A stretch of DNA of 34,059 bases from Planctomycetota bacterium (GTDB lineage Bacteria; Planctomycetota; UBA8108; JACQVS01), in NCBI GenBank assembly GCA_016209605.1, contig JACQVS010000133.1:1-34059 (forward strand), in the 5' to 3' direction. Of this stretch, positions 1 through 7,869 are shown in pieces. The notes under the pieces are model-generated. The model searched no databases. It saw only the letters and a list, made by a program, of their open reading frames with translations, and was not told the DNA's origin. Both the position numbers and the translations under genes were made by a program. The first letter of the stretch is position 1; every line of letters begins with the position of its first letter.

Positions 1-55
1 CTTCTCCGCAGAATGCGGAGAAGTTGCGGATAGCTCGTTGCGGGCGAAGCCCGCA
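1..55. repeat. Two tandem hairpins with GAA triloops
   Basis: Two perfect inverted repeats stand in a row ahead of the first gene. The first has 10-bp arms at 1-10 and 14-23 and the second has 7-bp arms at 39-45 and 49-55. Both enclose the same three-base loop, GAA. The second contains GCGAAGC, known from biophysics as an exceptionally stable mini-hairpin. The pair could be a terminator of a gene upstream of the window or a structure in the 5' region of the gene at 75; there is no T-run, so a simple intrinsic terminator is not supported. Confidence 0.6.
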
Positions 56-74
56 TTATGAGAAGGGAGGGACT

Positions 75-1811
75 ATGTTGAAGTCTAAATTCAGGGTTGG
101 ACTCTCGGCAGCGCTAATACTTTGGGTCCCGACCGCCGGTATGGAGGCGGCCATGGTTGCCCATGAAGGTTTCAGCAGTCCGGTCACGGTCAACAACATC
201 CTTCTGGCCAGCGGCCACAGCCCGGTGGCCTTGACGCGGACGCAAGTGGAGGGTGGGGCCTTGCTGGCCGGAAACTATGACGTGTTCGTGATCGGCAGAA
301 ACACCACCTACTGGGGGGCGTCGGCGGCGTATGTGCAGGGGGTGGCTGATTACATTTCCGCCGGCGGCAACATCGTGACGGAGTACGCCAGTGCGGGCAT
401 GTTTTTTTCTTCCTACGTCCGGCCGGTGGTGATCTCCACGACCTTGACGCAGCAGCTGCGCCTCTTTGGCGGCGGCTTCCACGCCGGCTACTTCCATCAG
501 GGGAGCACGCCCATTGACCTTCTCGATCCCGCCCATCCCGTGACGGCGGGCCTGCCCGATCCTTTCGCCGAGTTCAACGGCACGGATTACTTCTTCTGGT
601 TTGACACCGCCGATCCCAACCTGACCATCCTGGGAACTTTCATCGGCAACGGCGCCAACGGCTTCCCCCGCGGCGCCTCCCTGCCGTGCCTGGCGGCGGG
701 CTGCTTCGGAGTCTCCCGATTCGTCTTCGGGACCTGGAACTGGAACGATACCCTCGGACTCAGCAATGGGCGAAACCGCGCCTTCTTCCTCAAGGCCGTC
801 AACTTCGCGGCCGAGGGCTGCAACCTGCTGCCGCTGTGCAACGCCGGCGGCCCGTACGTGGCCGAGTGCCAGGGGAACTTCGCCGCTGTGGCGCTCGACG
901 CCACCGGATCGAGCGATCCCGAGGGCGGCGCCTTGACCTTCTCCTGGACGAGCGACTGCCCGGGAGCCGCTTTTGATGATCCCGCCAGCCCGGCACCGGT
1001 GTTGACCGTCGACGCCTCCCTCGGCTGCTCAACGAGCTGCAGCGTGACGCTGGCGGTGAGCGATGGCCGGGACACGGTCACCGGCTCGGCTTCCGTGACC
1101 ATCCAGGACACCATGCCGCCGGCGGTCTCCTGCGCGGCGAGCCCGACCGGCGCGAAGAACCAGGTGGCGGTCAGCTTCTCGGCCAGCGACCTCTGCAGCG
1201 CGGCGCAGGTCTCGGCGGTGATTGATCTCGGCTGCGAGCAAGTGCCGGTCGCAGACGGCCAGGCGCTCGACCTCTGCGCCGACTTCATCTGCCGGCTCAT
1301 CGCAGTGGACACGGGCGCGTTGATCGAGGAGCGGCGCGACGGGACGCTCGTGGTCACCGCCACCGACGCCTGCGGCAACACCTCCACCTGCAGCGTCCTC
1401 ATTCCGAAGCCGGCGCCCGAGGACTGCATCGTCATGGTGGAGGAGCCGGGGATGCCCTTCATCCGCGGCGACGCCAACGGCAACCAGCGCGTCGGCGTTG
1501 GAGATGTATTCCACATCCTCCGCTTCGTTCACCACCACGGCCCGGGGCCCGCCTGCCGGGATGCCGCCGACGTCAATGACGACGGCGCGCTGGATGGCCT
1601 GGACGCGATGGCCTTGATCCATTGCCTCTTCCTCGGCGACCGCCAGATACCCTTGCCCTTCCCGCAGGCCGGCCGCGATCCGACCCCGGACGATCTGACC
1701 TGCGACCAGTATCCGAGCCATCCCAATAAGGAGCGCAAGGAGAAGCCGAAGAAGGAGAAGGTAAGGAAGGAAAAGGTGAAGAAGGAGAAGAAGAAGTGTA
1801 AGAAGAGGTGA
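75..1811 (+). CDS. Secreted ThuA-like/PKD protein with dockerin-like module and lysine-rich tail
   Basis: The start is the ATG at 75, preceded by an AAGGGAGG ribosome-binding site and followed by a signal peptide (residues 1-27); an in-frame start at 24 has neither. Residues 30-247 resemble the ThuA/GATase1-like fold (strand DVFVIG at 69-74, then YISAGGNIV at 93-101), but no catalytic triad is evident. Residues 256-345 look like a PKD-type Ig domain, followed by a cysteine-containing Ig-like stretch. Residues 464-521 form a dockerin-like pair of loops (GDANGNQRVGVGD, then AADVNDDGALDGLD); the first loop is degenerate. The last 28 residues are almost all Lys, Glu and Arg. The protein is probably exported and calcium-binding; its substrate is unknown. 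The module is shared with proteins encoded at 22262-26538 and the fragment at 3841. Confidence 0.85.
   Translation: MLKSKFRVGLSAALILWVPTAGMEAAMVAHEGFSSPVTVNNILLASGHSPVALTRTQVEGGALLAGNYDVFVIGRNTTYWGASAAYVQGVADYISAGGNIVTEYASAGMFFSSYVRPVVISTTLTQQLRLFGGGFHAGYFHQGSTPIDLLDPAHPVTAGLPDPFAEFNGTDYFFWFDTADPNLTILGTFIGNGANGFPRGASLPCLAAGCFGVSRFVFGTWNWNDTLGLSNGRNRAFFLKAVNFAAEGCNLLPLCNAGGPYVAECQGNFAAVALDATGSSDPEGGALTFSWTSDCPGAAFDDPASPAPVLTVDASLGCSTSCSVTLAVSDGRDTVTGSASVTIQDTMPPAVSCAASPTGAKNQVAVSFSASDLCSAAQVSAVIDLGCEQVPVADGQALDLCADFICRLIAVDTGALIEERRDGTLVVTATDACGNTSTCSVLIPKPAPEDCIVMVEEPGMPFIRGDANGNQRVGVGDVFHILRFVHHHGPGPACRDAADVNDDGALDGLDAMALIHCLFLGDRQIPLPFPQAGRDPTPDDLTCDQYPSHPNKERKEKPKKEKVRKEKVKKEKKKCKKR
1728..1808 (+). 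repeat. Purine-only low-complexity tract (lysine-rich tail)
   Basis: The last 80 bases of the first gene are nearly all A and G, made of repeats of AAG, GAG and GAA units such as AAGGAGAAG. It encodes the KEK-type tail. Such a strand-asymmetric purine run can form triplex or slipped structures, and repeat-unit slippage could change the tail length. Confidence 0.6.
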
Positions 1812-1825
1812 AATAATCAGAGACA

Positions 1826-1884
1826 AGAAATCAGGGACAGTCGCTGATTTTCTCTTCAAAAAATAGTGACTGTCCCTGATTTTT
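1826..1884. repeat. 15-bp perfect inverted repeat, REP-like palindrome
   Basis: AAATCAGGGACAGTC at 1828-1842 is the exact reverse complement of GACTGTCCCTGATTT at 1868-1882, separated by 25 bases that contain further A and T runs. It sits between the stop of the first gene and the ribosome-binding site of the second. A short palindrome with this sequence flavour is typical of REP-like elements mobilised by TnpA/RAYT transposases, but I infer that only from form. It could also act as a terminator or attenuator for the flanking genes. Confidence 0.7.
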
Positions 1885-1916
1885 CGGTTAGCTTGGACCT
1901 CCAAGGAGGTCAAGCC

Positions 1917-3482
1917 ATGTTTAAGCAAAGCACTCGGAGGGATTTTCTCGCGTCCGTGGGCACGGGCGCGCTCGTCGCAACCTTGGGTCCCGGAGTGATG
2001 TCGGAGCTGGGACTCCTGCCGCCGGGCTTTGCGGAGGAAGGTCCCGAGGCGCTCGCCTTCGGCTCCCTGGAGCCGCTCGTCGGCCTCATGCAGGAGATTC
2101 CCGCCAACCAGCTACTGCCCGCGGTGGTGGAGCGGCTTCACGCCGGCACCGCCCTTCGCGAGCTGGTGGCGGCGGCGGCGCTGGCCAACGCACGGACCTT
2201 CGGCGGCGAGGATTACGTCGGTTTTCACACCTTGATGGCGCTCGCTCCCGCCTACCACATGGCTCTCGAGCTTCCCGAAACCCATCGCCCGCTTCCCGTC
2301 CTCAAGGTGCTTTACCGCAACACCAACCGCATCCAGGAAAGCGGCGGGCGCAAGGCGGAGGTCTTGCATGCCGTCAAGCCGGCGAGCCTGCCCGAGGGGC
2401 GCCCCGGCGGCGAGGTCCTGCGGGAGGCCATCCGTCGCAAGGACGTGGAAGAGGCCGAGCGCGCCTTCGCGGCCTTGTCGAAAGGATCGGCCGAGGAGGC
2501 CTTCAACCATCTCCTCATCGCGGTCGAGGACAGCGCCGAGGTCCATCGCGTGGTCTTGCCTTATCGCGCCTGGGATCTGCTGGAGATGATCGGCAAGGAG
2601 CACGCCCATACCTTACTGCGCCAGTCGGTGCGATACTGCGTGAAAACCGAGAGCCAACAAAACTCCGATCGCTTCGGCCTGCCGAGGGCACTTCTCCCCA
2701 AGCTCTTCGAGGAGAAGGGCCTCTTGGGCCGCTCTCTGGGAAGCCGCCCGGTGGAAAGCGCCTGGGTTGAAGAGCTGAGCCGGACCATCTTCAAGGCCAC
2801 CCCGGAGGAGGCCGCTGAAGCGGCCGCCGCAGCCCTCGCCGATGGAATAGCGCCCGAGGCGGTCGGCGAGGCCATCTCGCTCGCCGCCAACCAGCTCGTT
2901 CTCCGCGACCACGGCCGCCGGGAGCGGGAGGTCCAGCCCGGAAAACCCCTCGGCAGCGTCCACGGAGACTCGATCGGCGTCCACGCCTGCGACTCGGCCA
3001 ACGCCTGGCGCAACATGGCGCGCGTGGGCAACCCGCGAAACGCCTTCGCCTGCCTGATCCTGGGAGCCTTTCAGGTGGCGTTCGACCGCATCGGCCGCGG
3101 CGGCGATTTCTTGGACTGGGAGCCCCATCCCCTCGGCGCCGAGCTGGAAAAGATCGCCGCCAGGGATCCCGAGACCCTGCTCCGCGAGGCGGAAGGGGCC
3201 ATCCGCGAGAACCATCAGGCCCGCGCCGCCGCGCTCGTCCATCGCTACGGCGAGCTGGGCCAACCGCCCCGGCCGATTTTTGACCTGCTGCTGCGCTACG
3301 CCGTGAGCGAAGACGGAGCCCTGCACTCGGAGAAGTACTACCGCACCGTGACCGAGGAGTTCGCCGCCACCCGAGCGTCCTTCCGCTGGCGTCAGCTCGT
3401 CGCCCTGGCCCGGGTCACCGCGAGCGAGTTCGGCCGCCCCGCCGCCGGAGTCAGCGAGGCCCGCGAGCTGCTGAAGGTCTGA
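1917..3482 (+). CDS. Tat-exported protein of unknown function
   Basis: The ATG at 1917 follows a strong AAGGAGGT site (about 1902-1909) and opens a classical twin-arginine signal peptide (STRRDFLASVGTGAL, residues 5-19), so the folded protein is probably exported by Tat, often a sign of a cofactor. The mature part (about 490 residues) is alpha-helical in character and rich in Ala, Glu and Leu. It holds several His-containing stretches: FHTLMALAPAYHM, GDSIGVHACDSANAWRNMAR, and RDHGRRERE. I do not recognise the family with certainty. The many histidines near conserved-looking Asp and Asn could bind a metal, which is an inference. The gene stands alone between the palindrome at 1826 and the gene debris at 3536. 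Confidence 0.8.
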   Translation: MFKQSTRRDFLASVGTGALVATLGPGVMSELGLLPPGFAEEGPEALAFGSLEPLVGLMQEIPANQLLPAVVERLHAGTALRELVAAAALANARTFGGEDYVGFHTLMALAPAYHMALELPETHRPLPVLKVLYRNTNRIQESGGRKAEVLHAVKPASLPEGRPGGEVLREAIRRKDVEEAERAFAALSKGSAEEAFNHLLIAVEDSAEVHRVVLPYRAWDLLEMIGKEHAHTLLRQSVRYCVKTESQQNSDRFGLPRALLPKLFEEKGLLGRSLGSRPVESAWVEELSRTIFKATPEEAAEAAAAALADGIAPEAVGEAISLAANQLVLRDHGRREREVQPGKPLGSVHGDSIGVHACDSANAWRNMARVGNPRNAFACLILGAFQVAFDRIGRGGDFLDWEPHPLGAELEKIAARDPETLLREAEGAIRENHQARAAALVHRYGELGQPPRPIFDLLLRYAVSEDGALHSEKYYRTVTEEFAATRASFRWRQLVALARVTASEFGRPAAGVSEARELLKV

Positions 3483-3535
3483 AGGGCGGCGATCCAATTG
3501 GCCCATGCCGCCTGGTATGGTTGAGCTTCCTTTCC

Positions 3536-3790
3536 TCAGGGAGGGGCGACTCTCTCGACGTCCAGCACCCTGCGGAACGCCTTTCCCTTGCTCATCCGGT
3601 AGGTCGAGAATCCACGCCGATCCAGCGTGAGAATATTGAAGACGCTGGTCTTCTCCCCAAGCAATACGAGGGAGGCATCCGCGAAGTCTATGGGAGTGTC
3701 CGTGTACTTCCGCATGAGCGCTGCGGCCTTTCGAAGCTGGGCGAGCTGCGCGCCGTCGTAGACGCGCGTGGCGGTGAGATCAACGGGGCA
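3536..3790 (-). pseudogene. C-terminal half of a VapC-like PIN toxin
   Basis: The minus strand encodes VDLTATRVYDGAQL, then MRKYTDTPIDFADASLVLL and ILTLDRRGFSTYR, ending at a TGA at 3536-3538. This is the C-terminal half of a PIN-domain ribonuclease, including the DFADA motif with its metal-binding Asp residues and the TLDRRGF strand. The N-terminal half with the first acidic residue (normally in a 'VDTNVLV'-like segment) is missing. Upstream the frame runs only into a short unrelated stretch (Cys and Ser rich) and then a stop, with no start codon. I read it as a truncated remnant, not a working toxin, and no antitoxin lies next to it. Confidence 0.75.
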
Positions 3791-3840
3791 GAGGAAGAAA
3801 CACGAGCATGAATCGCTCTTGTACTGTAGAGAATGCTATC

Positions 3841-4095
3841 TCAACACTTCGTCGGTTCATAAGAGCAACTCGGTAGACTGTCGTACGTCGGGTCAATTCC
3901 GCAGGTGTCCGGACCCGGCGCTGGAATTTCCACGCCCCCAAGGAATTTGAATGTCAGAGTCCAAATTGCATCCGAGACGTCCACGTCACCATCGTCGTTA
4001 GCATCAGCTGCAAATAGTCCTGGAGGTTCTTCAATCAAAATACTACCGCCTTCTGCAACCTCAAATCGGCATTCTATAAAATCCTTAAAGCCTTG
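3841..4095 (-). pseudogene. C-terminal remnant of a dockerin-like secreted protein
   Basis: The open frame reads into the second half of a dockerin-like module (ADANDDGDVDVSDAIWTL, then FKFLGGVEIPAPGPDTCG) and stops at 3841-3843. The same segment appears almost unchanged at the end of the protein encoded at 23836-26538. There is no start codon, no signal peptide and no first calcium-binding repeat; the frame closes with a TGA at 4096-4098. It is therefore the tail of a once larger gene. The piece upstream of the module (FIECRFEVAEGG) may be what is left of the preceding domain. Confidence 0.75.
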
Positions 4096-4162
4096 TCAAG
4101 CTCTTTTCAAGGCTCCCCCATAGCTTGTACCGCTCGATAGTCTCCGCCGTGATACCGCCCAT
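4085..4162 (-). other. Possible transposase C-terminal tail (25 codons)
   Basis: A short minus-strand frame with ATG at 4162-4160 encodes MGGITAETIERYKLWG and nine more residues before a TAA. The GGITAETIERY pattern looks like the C-terminal helix of IS200/IS605-type TnpA, where a similar 'G(I/V)TxETIxxYI' segment carries the end of the protein. Nothing else of an insertion sequence is visible, so this is at most a scrap, and the resemblance rests on about ten residues. Confidence 0.2.
4089..4114. repeat. 7-bp inverted repeat
   Basis: AGCCTTG at 4089-4095 and CAAGGCT at 4108-4114 are perfect complements around a 12-base loop. The element lies at the boundary between the dockerin-like remnant and the possible transposase tail, so it may mark a recombination or insertion edge, or be a decayed terminator. 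Confidence 0.4.
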
Positions 4163-4165
4163 TTG

Positions 4166-4264
4166 CTAAGTCTTCTCGCCGACGAACTCGCGGAACGACC
4201 GGTACGTGACCTCCTTGGTCCGGATCGTGTCCTGGGACTGGTTGTTCCTCATCGCGCGCCTCAT
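4166..4264 (-). CDS. Small coupled ORF, 32 residues, function unknown
   Basis: The ATG at 4264-4262 overlaps the TGA of the glycoside hydrolase gene (ATGA), an arrangement that supports translational coupling. It encodes MRRAMRNNQSQDTIRTKEVT followed by YRSFREFVGEKT, hydrophilic and without a membrane segment. It lies directly against the gene debris at 3536-4162. It could be a genuine small protein or simply an open stretch left after deletion. I do not recognise it. Confidence 0.3.
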   Translation of the reverse strand: MRRAMRNNQSQDTIRTKEVTYRSFREFVGEKT

Positions 4265-7200
4265 TTCGGGATGAAGTATCCCGTGGCGGTCCACTCGAGG
4301 TCCTTCGGCAGGGTGGTGCGGACGGCCAGCTCGAAGGGCTGCGGCTCGGCCGCGGGCTCGACCGGCAGCCGCCAGGCTTGCCAGGAGGCGGGGTAGGTGG
4401 CCTGGCCCAGGACGGGCTGGCAAGGGATGGCCTTGCCGCCGAGTCGGCCCTCGCAGGTGAAGCGGCTGCCGACGTCTCCGAACACGGCGGCGGCCGGGCC
4501 GCGGCGCATCTCCAGGGCGAAGATCAGGGTTCCGCCGCGCGCCGAAGCCGGCGCCCGCCCCCGCGCCACCAGGGGATTGGCGCCGAATCCCTGGGGCAGC
4601 GGCACCGGCGGTCTGGCTGTGGTGATCGCAAGCCGCAGCCGCCCGATGGTGTGGTCCGGAGGCTGGCGCAGGTACCCTTGCCCTAACTGAAAGGTGAGCG
4701 CCGTGCCTCCCGGGAACCCCACCGGCTCTTGGGCCTCGAAGACGGCGGCGTGCGGGCTGCCCTCCTGGGGATCGATGGACCAGGCCGTCCCCGGATCGCC
4801 GTCGAGGGCGGCCTCGATCGGCCAGCCGCCGTAGGAAGCCTGCGAGAAGCTCGCCCTGGGGCGCCGGAGGAAGATCGGAGCGGCGGCGCTTTCTTTCCCC
4901 AGCGGCGCCACGCTGACCCGGAATTCGTTCAAAGCGAAGTTGCCGTTGAAAGCCCGCCCCGGCCCGCCGGAGGGCAGGCTGGGATCGGGCAGGACTTCCA
5001 GCCGGATCGCCGTGATGCCCGTGAGCGCCGTGTGGGCGACGATCTTGTAGGTGTCGGGAGATGGAGTCTTGCCGCTCGCAAGGATCGAGTTGTCCTCGAG
5101 CTTCTTCAGCGCGGCCCCGCCGGCGGAGCTGAAGGCCGCCGGTTCGAGGACCGTCCACAAGCCGGCCGCGGCGGGATCGCCCTCGGGGCTGGCGCGGCTC
5201 AGGCTGACGTCCACGGCTCTCGTGGGATCGGCGAAGGCGGCGGGAATCGGCCGGCTCTCGAAAGCGCGGTTCAAGGTGGGGGCCTCTCCCGCCGGCACCG
5301 CCTCCAGGAGCGCGATCTCGAAGGGGCGGAGCGCGATCGACGCCTCCTCGCCGAAAGCCTCGGCCTGGCCGCGAAGCCGCGCCGGCTCCGGATACCAGCG
5401 GTAGAGATTCCAGGAGCGCCCATCCGGAAGGCCCCACGCCGAGTTCAATTCCAGCCGCAGGGCGCTGTCCTTCCAGGAGCAGTTGTTGAGGGCGATGAAA
5501 GCCCGCTTTCCATCGGCGCAGCAATAGCCGTAGGGCTCATCCTTCCAGGGATTCCCCAGGATGAACCGCGGATTGCCGAAGCAGTCGGGCCGCGCGCGCA
5601 AGAGGGCGATGAAGTCGGCCATTTGCCTCCACTCGGGGGGCGAGAGCCACGCCTCATCGCTCCACGGCTGGGCCAGCAGGCTGCCGCGGCAGAGGTCCAT
5701 GACGAAGCCCTCCTGCCAGCGCTCCTTGCCGATGGAGCTGTTCCACCCCCAGTCCGAGAGCCACACCCCGAGCGAGTCCTTCCCCAGCCGCGGCACCTCG
5801 TCGCAGTACCAGTGGGCCTGGTCGAGCCCCTGGGTGACGCTGTCGCGGGCGTAAAGGGTCGGGAACGGCCCCGGATGGGCCGCTTCCACGAAGAGGCCCG
5901 GCTCGAACAAGGTGTCCCCATCCAGGAGCCACCAGGGGGAGCGATGCCCCCAGTAGAGGATGATGAAGACCGCGGGGTTCTCCGCATCCAGGCCGCGGAG
6001 GGTCTCGAGCACGGCGTCGTGGATGGCCTCGGTCGAGTAGACGCCCGGCAGGTGATCGTGGGCCGCGCTGTAGCACATGGCGGCGTTGTTGTCGAACTTC
6101 ACCTCGCGCACGCCGTTTTCTCGGATGTGATGGCGGAACGCCGCAGTGTAGGCGGACCGCAGCGGCTCCTGGGCGCGGCAGCAGCCGGCGTACTTCGGAT
6201 GCACCGTCGACCAGTCTCCGAAAGTGCTGGAAATCCACAGCCCCGGCGCGATGCCCAGCTCGTCCAGCTTGCGCTTGACCGGCGCGAAGCCGCCGGGGAA
6301 GCGCGCCGGATCGAAACGCGTCATGTCGGAATGGATGTCGAACCAGAAGTGGAGGTTGCACAGGTCGAAAAGGCGCCCGGTGGCCTTTTGACTCTCGGCG
6401 AGCCGCTCCAGGCTGTGGAGCATGGCGCGCTCGCTGTTTTTCGTGAACAGGCCGGGATCGCCGGCCATGGACCAGGAGGCGAAGTTGTCGAAGATGGCGT
6501 AAGGCTTATCATGCCCGCGCGCCACGCGGCGCATGCGGCTCCGGACGTGCTCCAGGAACCGGCCGCGGGCCGATCCGGCCGCTGCGACGCCCAGGACCGC
6601 TTCCATGCACGAGAACTTCTCGCCGGGCGCCAGCCTCCTCCCCGGAAACTGCCGCAGCTTGACCTCGCCGCTCTGGCCGATGGCCCAGCCGGAGGGATGG
6701 GCCAGGCTCAGGAAGAAGGCATCGTCCAGGTAGACGGGAAATCCCTGCTCCCCATCGGAAACCCTGGCCTCGGTCCGGTAGCTGCCGAGGCGGACGTTGA
6801 GCAGCCGCAGCTCGCGATCCCCCGTATTGGCGATGACCACGGTCTTCCGCAGCACCGGCTCCCGCGCGTTCCAGCGGTAAGCGACGATGGCCGAAAGCGA
6901 CGGCTCTTCCGCCCTCAGCTCGAAGATGGCCTGCGCGGCCTCATCGCCGCTTTCGAGGCGCGGCGCCGAGGTCCGGAGCCGGAGGGTTAGCGACGGCTTG
7001 CCGACCGTCCAGCACTGCTCGAACTGCGCCGGCCACAGGAACCGCATCGCCTGCTCCCGCGTTCCCCGCGGATCCAGCTCCTCGAGCCGCGGCAGCCGGG
7101 CGGCGAATCCGGAGAGCTGCAGCGCCAGGACGTTCTCCTGGCCGAAGCGCACGTGGCGTCGGCCATCGGAGGAGGGCCCGAGATCGATCGAGAGCGGCTC

Positions 7201-7797
7201 GCGCCAGCGCTGGGGGGCCGCCCGCGAGCCGATGAGCTGTCCGTTGAGGAAGGCGCGAAGGAAGCGGTAGTCGAAGAGGCCGAAGCCGCCGATGGTGAGC
7301 GAGAGCTCCCGGCCTTCCGCCTCCTCGGGAATGGCGGCGCGTGCCCGCGCCCAGGTGTAGCCGGTCGCGCCGGCGGGCCCATCGCTCGCCGGGCTGGCCG
7401 CGGGCTGCCAGCCGGCATCGTCGAACTCGGGGCGGGCGAAGCCTTCCCGGTACCCGCGCTCCTCATCGGGGGGCGCGTCGCCGCTTTGAGATCGCGCGCA
7501 CCGCCACCCGGCGATGCCGATCCGCCGCTCCGCCGTGTCCACGTCGATTTCCAGTTCCGGGCCTCCGCCGAGGGATATCCTTTCTCCGGCGAGCCGGTTT
7601 TCCCACCACAGGGCGCGCAGCCCCTCCGATGCATCCAGTCGGAGCGCGAAGAACGGCGACCGCAGCTCGACCTGCTCCCCCTCCTGCACCGCCCGGCATT
7701 CTTCGCCTGGCGCGGCGGGCGAGGCGAAAAGCTTGGCCGCGGTCAGCGCGGCGGCGAAAAGACTCAGAAATGGAAGGGCGCGGGCTGAAATTGGCAT
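4261..7797 (-). CDS. Secreted alpha-galactosidase-like glycoside hydrolase (clan GH-D type)
   Basis: The predicted protein has 1178 residues; the start is the ATG at 7797, which opens a signal peptide (residues 1-26). Residues 40-420 form a beta-sandwich with an inserted jelly-roll of the kind seen in GH2 enzymes (FDDAGWQPA, about 125-133). Residues 430-800 form a TIM barrel like those of GH27/GH36 alpha-galactosidases. EVKFDNN at 565-571 matches the K-x-D nucleophile motif, so D569 is the likely nucleophile; the acid/base residue may lie in LSDWGWNSS or WSDEAW. Near the C-terminus is a discoidin-like segment (AALDGDPGTAWSID) typical of planctomycete secreted proteins. The enzyme probably cleaves alpha-linked sugars from polysaccharide outside the cytoplasm; the exact substrate is unknown. 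No Shine-Dalgarno precedes the start, and a -10 box lies 6 bases upstream, suggesting a leaderless mRNA. Confidence 0.75.
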   Translation of the reverse strand: MPISARALPFLSLFAAALTAAKLFASPAAPGEECRAVQEGEQVELRSPFFALRLDASEGLRALWWENRLAGERISLGGGPELEIDVDTAERRIGIAGWRCARSQSGDAPPDEERGYREGFARPEFDDAGWQPAASPASDGPAGATGYTWARARAAIPEEAEGRELSLTIGGFGLFDYRFLRAFLNGQLIGSRAAPQRWREPLSIDLGPSSDGRRHVRFGQENVLALQLSGFAARLPRLEELDPRGTREQAMRFLWPAQFEQCWTVGKPSLTLRLRTSAPRLESGDEAAQAIFELRAEEPSLSAIVAYRWNAREPVLRKTVVIANTGDRELRLLNVRLGSYRTEARVSDGEQGFPVYLDDAFFLSLAHPSGWAIGQSGEVKLRQFPGRRLAPGEKFSCMEAVLGVAAAGSARGRFLEHVRSRMRRVARGHDKPYAIFDNFASWSMAGDPGLFTKNSERAMLHSLERLAESQKATGRLFDLCNLHFWFDIHSDMTRFDPARFPGGFAPVKRKLDELGIAPGLWISSTFGDWSTVHPKYAGCCRAQEPLRSAYTAAFRHHIRENGVREVKFDNNAAMCYSAAHDHLPGVYSTEAIHDAVLETLRGLDAENPAVFIILYWGHRSPWWLLDGDTLFEPGLFVEAAHPGPFPTLYARDSVTQGLDQAHWYCDEVPRLGKDSLGVWLSDWGWNSSIGKERWQEGFVMDLCRGSLLAQPWSDEAWLSPPEWRQMADFIALLRARPDCFGNPRFILGNPWKDEPYGYCCADGKRAFIALNNCSWKDSALRLELNSAWGLPDGRSWNLYRWYPEPARLRGQAEAFGEEASIALRPFEIALLEAVPAGEAPTLNRAFESRPIPAAFADPTRAVDVSLSRASPEGDPAAAGLWTVLEPAAFSSAGGAALKKLEDNSILASGKTPSPDTYKIVAHTALTGITAIRLEVLPDPSLPSGGPGRAFNGNFALNEFRVSVAPLGKESAAAPIFLRRPRASFSQASYGGWPIEAALDGDPGTAWSIDPQEGSPHAAVFEAQEPVGFPGGTALTFQLGQGYLRQPPDHTIGRLRLAITTARPPVPLPQGFGANPLVARGRAPASARGGTLIFALEMRRGPAAAVFGDVGSRFTCEGRLGGKAIPCQPVLGQATYPASWQAWRLPVEPAAEPQPFELAVRTTLPKDLEWTATGYFIPK

Positions 7798-7803
7798 GGG
7801 CCT

Positions 7804-7811
7804 ATTATAAT
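7804..7811. promoter_or_regulatory. Palindromic -10 element ATTATAAT, read on both strands
   Basis: ATTATAAT gives TATAAT on the minus strand (7809-7804) and on the plus strand (7806-7811). For the minus-strand hydrolase gene it ends 6 bases before the ATG at 7797, so transcription would start at or beside the start codon. No convincing -35 is visible for either direction. Confidence 0.5.
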
Positions 7812-7834
7812 GTTTTTCGCCTTGAAGGGTCCGG

Positions 7835-7863
7835 TTGCGATTTGCCATATCATATGGTATATT
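7835..7863 (+). promoter_or_regulatory. Leaderless vapBC promoter with operator in the spacer
   Basis: TTGCGA (7835-7840) and TATATT (7858-7863) are spaced by exactly 17 bases. The spacer holds a perfect palindrome, CCATATCATATGG (7845-7857). The -10 ends 6 bases before the ATG at 7870 and there is no Shine-Dalgarno, so the antitoxin message is probably leaderless. AbrB-fold antitoxins commonly repress their own promoter by binding palindromes of this kind, so this is the likely autoregulatory operator. Confidence 0.6.
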
Positions 7864-7869
7864 GATGGC

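Noticed and set aside
3521..3811. A 96-codon plus-strand frame
   Set aside because: The minus strand here gives a clear PIN-domain C-terminus, which explains the sequence better.
4729..6990. A 753-codon plus-strand frame opposite the glycoside hydrolase
   Set aside because: It is the mirror of a GC-rich coding gene with clear domains; the translated sequence has no recognisable motifs.
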